Positions 1 to 10,163 of a stretch of 64,000 nt of DNA are shown in pieces. The stretch spans positions 243,402 through 307,401 of the forward strand of contig NW_023361600.1 in the NCBI RefSeq assembly GCF_001411555.2. Direction: 5' to 3'. This DNA comes from Juglans regia. Taxonomy: Eukaryota > Streptophyta > Magnoliopsida > Fagales > Juglandaceae. Numbering within the stretch: the stretch's first letter is position 1; each line of letters starts with the position of its first letter. The notes under the pieces were generated by a model. The model did no database searches. It was not told the origin of the DNA and was given only the letters and a program-made list of their open reading frames with translations. The translations under genes and the position numbers were made by a program.

Positions 1-772
1 ACAATACTAAAAACCGATTCAGTTAAGTTTTGGAGGTCAACTTTATAGTTTCGATAAAACCGCTTAGGATTTCAGTTTCCACCATACTTTTGAGTTCTTG
101 GTTGGATACCAACTGTATAGGAATTTACTAGGGTGAAAATCCTATTTAGTTTGGCACAATTTGATTGATCGGATGGAATATGGTTTTTACTTAGGTGACA
201 TGATCTCACACCTTGATTCCTTCAAATACATTAAACGTTACTCATGATGTCAAGTGTCTAATACTATTCACTATGTGTGGTTAAGATCTTGTCAAGTATT
301 CAAATAAAATTTCTCTAATCTAATTTGGACATTTCATATTGTGATTTTGAAAACAATGTACTTGATAAACTTACCGAGGCTACTATTCACTTCGAAAAAA
401 GTGAATAATAAACTTAGCATTGAAAATTCCTAAATATTCATATTAACTTATACGGTGAAAATCGTTTATCGAAATTCAACTCTGAAGTGCCCCTCAAAAA
501 TAATTTCACAGTATTCAACAGGCATTTCATTTGAAAATATGAAAGTTGTCTATTGTGTCATAAAATCTTCAATAATCAATTGAGTCTAATGACTCAGACC
601 ATAACTCATTCTGACACTTCTATCTACTTCAAATAATTAAAATCTCACTTCTGGTACTATAGTGAGTTATAATACTGACTATGTTAATAGACTAGAACCT
701 TTGTAATTGGTCGATTCGAGGCTTCTAAAGCCAATAGAAATTCCACTATTGAATTTCTAGCGGAATGTTACA
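1..772 (-). repeat. LTR-like repeat, left copy (partial)
   Basis: This noncoding repeat is homologous to 63301-63971 over its whole length at a constant offset of about 63.2-63.3 kb. The right copy has a deletion of about 150 bp relative to 375-525 here. It ends in 'tgttaca' directly against an RLP coding tail, at the same codon as in the right copy. Ending in ttaca is typical of the other LTRs in this window, and that end would be the LTR start if the element lies on the minus strand. Orientation and element type are inferred. The part to the left lies outside the window. Confidence 0.55.
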
Positions 773-894
773 GTGGTCCTTTGACTTTTAGTCGTAATTG
801 GAGAGTTTTGTACTTCCATTTTTTGGATAATTTAAAAGATCAACTCTATGTAACACTAGCCGTGTCTTTGGAAAGATTGCACAAGAGGATCTAA
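773..894 (+). pseudogene. RLP C-terminal tail fragment (transmembrane end and cytosolic tail)
   Basis: Read in frame from 775, this codes for about 39 residues with the landmarks GPLTFSRNW, FLDNLKDQLYVTLAVSLERL and a TAA stop at 892-894. It matches the last part of the intact RLP at 55276-57516, which has GPLAFNRNW, YLNNLKDQFYVAFAVSL and LHRRR. The frame is open and the stop is in the same place. Everything upstream of the second half of the membrane segment is replaced by the repeat at 1-772, so this cannot be expressed as a receptor. The identical junction at 63971/63972 implies that the repeat inserted before the locus was duplicated. Confidence 0.8.
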
Positions 895-1010
895 GTGTGT
901 GATCTTCTTTGATTCCTTTGCTCCAACACATGATGTTGACTGTCGGCCACATGCTTGGGTTGGGTAACGTCATTTGCGAATAACGTGAATGAATGAGTTG
1001 GCCTCCACTA
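895..1010. other. Flank between RLP tail and LINE scrap
   Basis: This is noncoding. Bases 909-943 recur with one mismatch at 9462-9496, just beyond the large LTR element, so this short flank was duplicated or split when the region was rearranged. Confidence 0.5.
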
Positions 1011-1025
1011 ACACACCTGATCTCA

Positions 1026-1277
1026 ACCTCAACCTCAAGAAGCATAATAGGAGTTACTTTGGGATGATCATTGGCGATGTTTAAGATACAATGGCAAAAA
1101 TGCAAGGATATAGAGTTAGTCATGTGCACAAGGAAGGCAATTATGTTGCCCATAATCTAGCTAAGGCTGCTTTATATGCATCTGATTACGTTGTTAACAT
1201 GGAGGAAACTCCATTATTTCATCACTTCTTGTAATACATCTTATTATCAATGAAGGCAACTTTTCTCAAAAAAAAAC
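1026..1277 (+). mobile_element. 5'-truncated LINE (RNase H tail only) with target-site duplication
   Basis: The insert is about 252 bp. In one frame from about 1096 it codes for the end of a LINE-type RNase H domain, with motifs VSHVHKEGNYVAHNLAKAAL and a final HHFL before TAA at about 1231. A short 3' untranslated stretch follows, then an A-tract at 1268-1276. The identical 15-mer acacacctgatctca lies on both sides, at 1011-1025 and 1278-1292. The A-tract and exact target duplication are the signature of target-primed reverse transcription. The copy is dead on arrival because of extreme 5' truncation. The intact target duplication suggests it is fairly young compared with its surroundings. 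Confidence 0.8.
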
Positions 1278-1292
1278 ACACACCTGATCTCA

Positions 1293-2260
1293 TTAATTAA
1301 TTTATTTTATTAATTTTTCATTAATTTCTTCACTTCGGTTTTAGCGTCGTAACAAAAGATCATCAGGGCTTGTAATCTTATTTCTCTCCACTATTCTTCA
1401 TCACTTTTGCTTCATTTCCTTTGCTTCATCAATTAAAGAACTGTTCAATCGGTGCTTTTTACCCATCGAGCGGTATTTGTTTTAAATTTAATAAAAATAT
1501 ATATTATAGTATATTATAATTAATATCTATTTTAAATGAAATTTATAATTCTATAATTTAGTATAATATATATTATTATAGCAGATTACTAGATTATATA
1601 TACTGTAATATATATACAGTATTATAGTATATTATATATATATATATATTATGATAGTATAATACTTTAAATGAAAACATAATAATATATACATATTATA
1701 TTATATATATATAATATTTTATAATATTTTACTATCAAAGTATTATATATGATAATATATAATTATGAAACTATATAGTACTATATATATGAGTTTATAC
1801 TTAACTAATATATATCATATTATATATTCCATTATAGTTTACTATGCTATATATGATACTTTTAGAATAAATTACTATATATATGATTGTATATATTATT
1901 AATATATATGATTTTATATTTTCTTTTATACTTTAGTATAGTAAAATATATATAAAATAAATATATACGGTACTTTATAGTATTCTATCATTTAATATGA
2001 ATAAATATGTGACGTCACATGTAGCTGCTTTCAAGAATGTAGGCCTATTAAAAAAAACAAAAATGCAGGCCCAACTAACAAACCAAAAAGCTTAACACCC
2101 CCAATCTTTAGAGACGTGAATTTAATATTCGTCAAGTCGTGATGGGAAGTCAAGCTTGGAATGCATTAAAAAAGCAGAGAACATTATTGCATGAAATGGT
2201 ATATGGCATGTTGAACGATCGTTCCACCTGTTTGCATGTCGCCTTTCCTTGGTTGGTTTT
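1293..2260. other. AT-rich noncoding spacer with TA-rich low-complexity core
   Basis: I see no gene here. From about 1490 to 1990 the sequence is almost entirely A and T, with many self-complementary TATA-type runs. A more mixed segment follows (2000-2260) up to the LTR element. Confidence 0.7.
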
Positions 2261-4877
2261 TGTAACATCCGTATTTTTAGTGTATTTTTAATTAAAAAAT
2301 TATTTATTATTAATTTAAAAATTGATTCTCTTATTTTAAATTTTCATATTTTAGAGGGTTTAATTTTATGATTTTTAATATGTAAAAATTAAATTTGACA
2401 TATTTCGTTAATATTAATTATTGTTATGCATTTAATTTTCTTTTCATAATAAATTAACTTGTTGTTGGATTTAATTATTTATTTTTATTTTAATCATTAC
2501 GTTTGAATTATTTTATTTTACTTGTTGTTTTGAAATCGTTTCCGTTAGATCATTTTTGTAACCCAAGATGTGAGAATTGAACCTCATTTTTTTCCCTCAC
2601 TTTTTCTTTTCCTCTTTTTTCTTTTCTTCCACTTTTTCTTTTTCTACTCATTTTCTTTTCTCCTTTTTCTCCTCTACTTCTCTCCCGTGCATGAATGACT
2701 TCTCTTCCTCTCTTCCAGTACGTTGCATCTCCTCCCCAGCCCACCGACGTGCGCCACCGTCCGGTGACACCGCCGAGCCCACCTCCCTCCCCTCCAATCT
2801 CAGCTCCTCCCGCGCCGCCATTAGCCCCCACGCGCAACACCAAGCTGCGACACCTCTTGTGTTCGCGCGCCGCCGTCGCTCCACCTCCGGCCACCATTCC
2901 TTCACCATTTCGTCCTCGACCTCCTAGCAACCCAACGGACCCAACACCAGTTTCGATCCGTCACCGGTGGAGCACATCCAACCCCATTTCCAATTTGGGT
3001 ATTTTTTGTCTTCAATCACCCTTTACGCGACCACCCACGGCCAACCACCACTATCACTAGCTTCACCAACATCCCTAAACCCTACCCTAGCAATCTCGGG
3101 TCTTCGTTTGTCCCCATTCAAAAGTGGGTTTTGAGACCCACGGCCACAGTGCATTTGGCACTATTTTGTTGCTGCGTTGTCGCTTCTTGCAGCTCCGTGA
3201 TCTTTCAAAAATTATATTATAGCATTGTAAGTATTTTTCTGAAAACTTTTGAGATTTAAACGTATTTTCGCACTAACTCATATATACTGTGAATTGGTTA
3301 GCTGTGCCGGACTGAGTCCGAGGAGTAAGGGGGTCGGTTGGATTGGATGATGGAGTTGTTTGTGTGATTGGTGTATGCTATGAGATTTGTTGGCTGTTTC
3401 GAATTTAAATATTGGTGTTTTGTGTTTGATGTGGGTTATGTTAGATATTGGTGATTTTAGGAAGTGATGATATATTTTAGGATTATGAGGGTTTTAAGTT
3501 TTGAGGAATTAAAATAGGTTATTTTAGAAGCTTAGGATTAAATATCGAAACCCGTGATTGATTGAAAACTTACGAAAATGATGTGATTATTTTTATGGGT
3601 GACGATTTGTAGTCGACTCGACATTTTTGTGAAAAATTCTGAAAAGCTAAGTTGTCCAGGTAAGCAGGGTTCCTATACTAGATTTGCATAAAAATAAAAT
3701 AGACTGATGTTGATTTTTGAAAATATGCATGTTTTGTTATGAAAAGAGATTTGAACTACCTGGGTTATTTGTTCTGCATTACTCATGAGATTATGTTTAA
3801 GAATAAAATATTTTCTAGCATGACCGGTGTAGACATGAGCTATTTTTCATTTTACTTCTGAATTGTGCAAAAGAGAGCGAATATGAAAGTTTGTGCATAA
3901 AATTATGTTTTGTGATTTCTGAAAACTCTATTCTGTTCTGAAGATATTCTGTACTCTGATATGATGTGATTTCTGAAAACTCTGTTCTGTTCTGAAGATA
4001 TTCTGTACTCTGATATGATGTAATTTCTGAAAAAAATTTGCATGACATTCTGAATCGGGATGTGGTTTGTGGATGGTGACCTATTTGACCTACCACGGGT
4101 GCTAATAGTGGCATCTATTTGGGTTGGTACCAACTGTTCTGTTTCTGGTGCACCAACTTTGGAAACAAAGTGGTTTTTTGGTGGCCTTTCCTGTGTGCAC
4201 ACTCGGGGCTCCGAGAATAAATAAGGGGAAGATTCACATTCTGTTTCTACTCGGTTAGCTACTGGGGTTTGCACAACCCTACCACGGGGGTTAAACATGG
4301 CCTCTGATATAATATGATGCTTTGGTACGATGGTGGTCAGTTATGCTATGCCAAAAGAATTTGAATAAGAATATTTTTGAACTTTCGCTCTGATATTTTT
4401 GATAACATGTTCTGACTCTGCAGTCTAAAAATAAAGTGTTTTGTTTTGCATTCTGAAATCAGTAAATGCTCATGTTTGCATACTAGTATATGTTCTCTGC
4501 ATACTGAGTTGTTGATAACTCACCCCCTCTTATCTCCAATATTTTCAGATGATTTTTGGATATTTCAGTTGAGGATCAAGACTATGAAGGATTGAGTGAG
4601 ATGAGTTAAGAATAATGAATTAAGAATAGAAAGTTTTCGATGAGTATTGGTGATTTTTTATAATTACATTGTTGAAATGTGAGTTTAAGTGACATGTAGA
4701 TAAGTTGGTAATTTTTAGGGTTTCTATATTGAGGATTTATATACGAGTATGTGTGGTTAACTAAATTTGAAGTGTTTACGTTTGATTTGAAGGTTTTGGA
4801 AGAGTTTTAGAAATGTTGGAATTGATTGTCATGTATTATGAGTTAACTCTCTGAACCCTCGGGGTAGGGGCATTACA
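2261..4877 (+). repeat. 5' LTR of the 2261-9447 element
   Basis: The order is an AT-rich first part, a pyrimidine-rich stretch (2580-2690), a GC-rich block (2700-3060) and a long AT-rich remainder. The GC-rich block is open in two frames with proline- and serine-rich translations. The same block and frames recur in the right LTR (7100-7640) and in the solo LTR at 18820-20996 (minus). A 54-bp unit is tandemly duplicated at 3912-4019. An antisense open frame (3903-4298, minus) is shared with the right LTR and with the solo LTR at 33115-36111. Confidence 0.85.
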
Positions 4878-4879
4878 GT

Positions 4880-4894
4880 TGGTATCAGAGCCAG
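4880..4894 (+). other. Primer-binding site (initiator Met tRNA)
   Basis: The sequence tggtatcagagccag lies two bases after the 5' LTR. It is complementary to the 3' end of plant initiator-methionine tRNA, the usual primer for Ty3/gypsy and copia elements. It primes minus-strand cDNA synthesis. Confidence 0.85.
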
Positions 4895-6810
4895 GTTTGA
4901 GGTTCTGCAGACTAAAAACATTTGAGTTTTGGATGTCCGTGGGTTTAGAAAGAAACTTCAGATTTGAGGTGTGGATTTGTAAAGAATAAGAGCTAATTTT
5001 ATGGAACTGCAGACTTTATAATTGAGTTTTGAGGTTTTGAGGTTTAAGGATTTTAGATTCGACAAGCTTACTTTGTGGACTATAAGAGATAATCTTTTTA
5101 AGATTTAAGGTTTAGATTTTTGTGGTTTAGATTCTAAAGATGTACTGGATTTTAGAGCGATGTTGTGTTTCAATATGAGATGATAGGAATGACTATATGA
5201 GTTGGTTAAAGATATGGCTAAGAATGGGAAAACTATATGTGCAGTACCAGAAAAGTTTAAAGGTTTAATTTGAAATTATTATTTTTATTTAAATTGAATT
5301 TATTTGGTTTTGTTTGATTTTATTTTATTTGAATTGAAATTATGCTATTTTATTTATTAAGTTTATTTTATTTTGTTCGTTTCGTTCGAAGCTGAAAAGT
5401 GGGTTAAAGATTAAGTTATGGCCGGAAGATGGTCCGACTGAGAATACTATTGTTATATTTAGCGTAGTAGGCTTGAACTTTTATCGACTTGGTTTGCTTT
5501 TATAATATCAAGGTTTCAAAGGAACGGCATGGTTTGGGTGATCTATTTGGGGAGTAGGATATTTGAGGTTTTCGATTTCGTGGATGTATGACACGAGGCT
5601 TTAGAATATGAGGTTGTAAGTCCAACAAACTTTAACGATAGATTTACGGGAATTTCACCAAAAGTTTAAGGTTTTGCAGACTTTAGGAAATGATTGTTAT
5701 CATTTAATATTTTAGATTTTGAAAGCTTCGGGAGTCAATTGTTTTATTATTGGATATAAGTTCATCGATCTGACAGATTTCGAAAAATGATTCTGGTATA
5801 ATTTAAGGTTTTAGAATTACAGATTCGAATGACTGAATTGAAATAAGATTTAAGTTTTTAATTCTGCAAGCTTGGTGTGCTAGCTTGTTTTATTTTGGAG
5901 ACTGATTAGTGTGTGACCATTAAAATGGGGTTGATTAGAGTTGAGTTATTGATATAGGAATTTTCAAGGAGATTATTTCTTTGGAGATTGAAGGTATTGA
6001 TCTACTTTGGATAATGATTGTTATTAGTTCGGGGTTATAATGGCAGGTTTTGGGATTTGATCCATATCAATTTAAGGATGATAGTTGGTGTAGATTCAAG
6101 AAGGCATTCTTGGTGATTTTGAGGAAAAAGTGAAATAATTTATGGTTTTGGGAGATCAAGCATTTTTCTACCAAAATGTGATAAGAGTTTTCTGGTCAGT
6201 AGGTTTGGAGCCACCTTGTACTCGATGGTGTTGTTTTTATGAGGACATAAATTTTATGCATGTGGCGAATTATCAGAGTACGCAGTAAGAGCGTGATATT
6301 TTGGTTTTAATTAGGAGTTCAAATTTTGTGTTGATTTTGAGAAATTAGTCGTGACTTGAATTTTTGAAGCGATACTTGTAGTTGGAGACCAATCACTCAG
6401 TTGTACCAATTATGTTATTGATGGTTAACTTTGGCAGTGACCATTAGATTACCAAAGGTAGAATATAATGAAGATTTGGAAGTTATACCGTAGGAGTCAA
6501 TTGAGGTTGGTATAGATTATCAAATAGAGCTATTAATCATTGGGATTCCTTGAATGTTGTATTAAGGCTCTTGTGGAAAAATGAGATTTTAAATATCATA
6601 GCCACCCTAGGAATACTGGACGTGTTGTGCCACTGAGGGACTAATACGAGTATGATGCAATCATCTATGGAAACAGACTTGAGAGAACATTACTTATGCT
6701 TGTTGGGAGTTGTTGATGGTATGGTCTTTTCGAGCGTGTTTTGGGTTGTATCTTGTATCCTGCTTTAGCGTGATGTTTGACTTTACAAATTTCGAGAACG
6801 AAATTTTTTT
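4895..6810 (+). pseudogene. Decayed gypsy interior (pol 3' remnant)
   Basis: There is no open frame longer than about 60 codons. The right end keeps recognisable traces of the C-terminal pol region of chromodomain-type gypsy elements. Around 6560-6720 different frames give VLRLLWKNE and METDLREHYL, which resemble the conserved 'VLWRN...ATWE...LR..YP' end of such polyproteins. The assignment depends on weak similarity in several frames. At about 1.9 kb this is far below the several kilobases of an autonomous interior, so large deletions are likely. Confidence 0.5.
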
Positions 6811-6820
6811 AAGGGGGGAG
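6811..6820 (+). other. Polypurine tract
   Basis: The run aaggggggag lies immediately before the 3' LTR. It is the plus-strand primer of reverse transcription, and its position fixes the left border of the 3' LTR. Confidence 0.75.
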
Positions 6821-6822
6821 AA

Positions 6823-9447
6823 TATAACACCCCGTATTTTTAATTGAAGGATTATTCGTTCTTAATTTAAAAATTGATTATCTTGTTTTAAATTTTCAGA
6901 TTTTAGTGGGATTATTTTTATGATTTTTAATTTGTGAAAATTAAATTTGACATGTTTCCTTAATATTAATTATTGTTATGCATTTAATTTTCTTTTCATA
7001 TTAAATTAACTTGTTTTTGGATTTAATTATTTATTTTCATTTTAATCATTACGTTTGAATTATTTTATTTTACTTGCTATTTTGAAATTATTTCCGTTTG
7101 ATCATTTTTATGACCCAAGATGTGAGGATTGGACCTCATTTCTTTCCCTCACTTTTTATTTTCCTCCTTTTTTATTTTCTTCCTCTTTTTCTTTTTCCCC
7201 TCATTTTCTTTTCTCCTTTTTCTCCTCTACTTTTCTCCCGCTCGCAAAGGACTTCTCTTCCTCTCTTCCCTTGCGTTGCGTCTCCTCCCCAGCCCGCCGC
7301 CGTGCGCCACCGTCCGACAACACCGACCAGCCCACCTCCTTCCCCACCTGCCGGCGACCCCTCCCCTTCAATCTCAGCTCCTCCCGCGCTGCCATTATCC
7401 CCCACGTGCAACACCAAGCTGCGACACCTCTTGTGTTTGCGCACTGCCGTCGCGCCACCTCCGACCACCATTCCTTCACCACTTCATCCTCGACCTCCTA
7501 GCAACCCAATGGACCCAACCCCAGCTCCGATCCATTACCAGTGGAGCACATCCAACCCCATTTCCGATTTGGGTATTTTTGGTCTTCAACCACCCTTTAC
7601 GCCGCCACCCACGGCCAACCACCACCATCACTAGCTTCACCAACATCCCTAAGCCCTACCCTAGCAATCTCGGGTCTTCGTTTGTCCCCATTCAAAAGTG
7701 AGTTTTTAAGACCCACGGCCACAATGCATTTGGCACTGTTTTGTTGCTGCGTTGTCGCTTCTTGCAGTTTCGTGATCTTTAAAAAATTATATTATAGCAT
7801 TGTAAGTATTTTTCCGAAGAAATTTTGAGATTTAAACGTATTTTTGCACTAACTCATATTTACTGTGAATTGGTTGGTTTTGCCGGACTGAGTCCGAGGA
7901 GTATGGGGGTCGGTTGGATTTGATGATGGAGTTGTTTGTGTGATTGGTATATGCTATGAGATTTGTTGGCTGTTTCGGATTTAAATATTTGTGTTTTGTG
8001 TTTGATGTGGGTTATGTTGGATATTGGTAATTTTAGGAAGTGATGATATATTTTGGGATTATGAGGGTTCTAAGTTTTGAGGAATTAAAATAGGTTATTT
8101 TAGAAGCTTAGGCTTAAATATCGAAACCCGTGATTGATTGAAAACTTACTGAAATTATGTGATTATTTTTATAAGTGACGATTTATAGTCGACTCGGAAT
8201 TTTTTAGGAAAATTTTGAAATGCTAAGTTGTCCAGGTAAGCAGGGTTCCTATGCTAGATTTGCATAAAAATAAAATAGACTGATGTTGATTTTTGAAAAT
8301 ATGCATGTTTTGTTATGAAAAGAGATTTGAACTATCTCAATTATTTGTTCTGCATTACTCATGAGATTCTGTTTAAGAATAAAATATTTTCTGGCATGAC
8401 TGGTGTAGATATGAGCTATTTTTCATTTTACTTCTGAATTGTGCAAAAGAGAGCGAATATGAAAGTTTGTGCCTAAAATTATGTTTTGTGCTTTCTGAAA
8501 ACTATGTTATGTTCTAAAGATAGTTTGTACTCTGATATGATGTGATTTCTGAAAACTCTATTCTGTTCTGAAGATATTCTGTACTTTGATATGATGTAAT
8601 TTCTGAAAACTTTTGGAATGACAGTTTGAATCGGGATGTGGTTTGTGGATGGTGACCTATTTGACCTACCACGGGTGCTAATAGTGGCTTCTGTTTGGGT
8701 TGGTACCAACTGTTCTGTTTCTGGTGCACCCACTTTGCAAACAAAGTGGTTTTCTGGTGGCCTTTCCTGTGTGCACACTCGGGGCTCCGAGAATAAATAA
8801 GGAGAAGATTCACATTCTGTTTCTGCTCGGTTAGCTATTGGGGTTTGCACAACCCTACCACAGGAGTTAAACATGGCCTCTGATATAATATGATACTCTG
8901 GTACGATGGTGGTCGGTTATGCTATGCCAAAAGAATTTGAATAAGAATATCTTTGAACTCTGATATTTTTGATAACATGTTCTGACTCTGCATTCTGAAA
9001 ATAAAGTGTTTTGTTCTACATTCTGAAATCAGTAAATGCTCATGTTTGCATACTAGTATATGTTATCTGTTTACTGAGTTGTTGATAACTCATCCCCTCT
9101 TATCTCCAATATTTTCAGATGATTTTTAGATATTTCAGTTGAGGATCAAGACTATGAAGGATTGGGTGAGATGAGTTAAGAATAGTGGATTAAGAATAGA
9201 AAGTTTTCGATGAGTATTGGTTATTTTTGATAATTACATTGTTGAAATGTGAGTTTAAGTGACATGTAGATAAGTTGGTAATTTTTGGGATTTCTATATT
9301 GAGGATTTTATATACGAGTATGTGTGGTTAACTAAATTTGAAGTGTTTACATTTGATTTGAAGGCTTCGGAAGTGTTTTAGAAATGTTGGAATTGATTGT
9401 CATGTATTATAGTTAACTCTCTGGACCCTTGGGGTCGGGGCGTTACT
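6823..9447 (+). repeat. 3' LTR of the 2261-9447 element
   Basis: This is homologous to 2261-4877 throughout. It keeps the pyrimidine-rich stretch (7140-7240), the GC-rich P-rich block (7250-7640), a diverged pair of the 54-bp repeats (about 8490-8600) and the antisense frame (8479-8874, minus). It ends in ggggcgttact, where the expected final ca is mutated. Confidence 0.85.
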
Positions 9448-9729
9448 GTTTCCCTTTTTGTTTGATTCCTTTGCTCCAACACATTATGTTGACTGTTGAG
9501 TTGGTTACAAGCAAGGTACGAAAAGCCATCTCTAATTCTCTTAGGTACCCTTTGTTAAGAAAATAGAACAAAAGATAAAATAAGTGCTTGACAAATTAGA
9601 GTATCTTGTAAGACAAAAGAACATTATAGGTCTAAGATAAGGTGTTCAAGAAAAACCATCTGAAAGATTGCCCACAACTTCTTTGGTTGAAGAATCTGGT
9701 ATTTGAAGAATCGTTATTATTTCAACAAT
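9448..9729. other. Noncoding flank right of the LTR element
   Basis: I see no gene. Bases 9462-9496 repeat 909-943. The rest is unassigned single-copy-looking sequence within this window. Confidence 0.5.
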
Positions 9730-10127
9730 CAACATTTAGCACCTTCGATTAAGATCCGACCATCGTGATGAGAGTAACACTGCTTACTTTTCATCTATTT
9801 AATTCTATTTATAGTCTTGGTGTATAAGTCCTGCATAGTACTACTTTTGAAAGAAATGGATACATCCTCTGTCATTAATGTCACATAAATCTCCCACTAT
9901 TAGCTAGGCCACTAATGAGGTGAATGAATGTTATAAAAACACGTGTAACTCGATTAATATTATACACATACAAAAAAAATATCAATAATCTTAAAAAGAA
10001 TAAATTTCTTCCTTCATTATTAATAACGATGATGACTACGAAAGGAGAACGACCAACGCACGACTTGTGAGTAGACCGTGCACTATCTTAATGATGGATG
10101 ATGTTTCAATTCCAATTGCTGATTTTA
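9730..10127 (+). repeat. TNL upstream block 1, left half
   Basis: This is homologous to 29933-30571, and its last part also matches 21535-21660 and 22340-22400 upstream of the TNL gene. Shared landmarks are 'gatgactacgaaaggagaac', a 'gagtagaccg' segment and 'gatgtttcaattcc'. The block is cut at 10127 by the LINE and resumes at 15661. It is a duplicated 5' region of a TNL gene whose coding part is now only the scrap at 16320-17140. The absence of a 250-bp insertion present at 30062-30312 shows the pre-insertion state. Confidence 0.7.
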
Positions 10128-10163
10128 TTTTATTTTATTTTTTGATAGAAAAGAACATTCATT

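Larger units (their letters stand above)
2261..9447 (+). mobile_element. Ty3/gypsy-like LTR retrotransposon, complete ends, decayed interior
   Basis: Two direct repeats of about 2.6 kb (2261-4877 and 6823-9447) flank an interior of only about 1.9 kb. The left LTR opens with tgtaacatcc and closes with ggggcattaca. The right LTR opens with tataacacccc, a mutated form of the usual terminus. A primer-binding site matching initiator-Met tRNA (tggtatcagagcc) starts at 4880, and a polypurine tract sits at 6811-6820. The 5-bp flanks are gtttt on the left and gtttc on the right, consistent with a target duplication with one change. The LTRs differ by many substitutions and small indels, for example a TT-rich indel near the start and a longer P-rich segment in the right copy, so the insertion is old. 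No intact gag or pol remains, so it is non-autonomous. Confidence 0.85.

Noticed and set aside
788..1153. 121-residue minus-strand frame
   Set aside because: It is antisense to the RLP tail and the LINE scrap, both of which have clear sense-strand homology.
2550..3060. P/S/T-rich and G-rich open frames on both strands as host genes
   Set aside because: They lie wholly inside an LTR and recur in the other LTR copies. Low-complexity composition explains opposite-strand frames. Kept only as an LTR-conservation finding.
4880..4894. tRNA gene fragment
   Set aside because: Only the 3'-complement of initiator-Met tRNA is present, placed exactly after an LTR. It is a primer-binding site.
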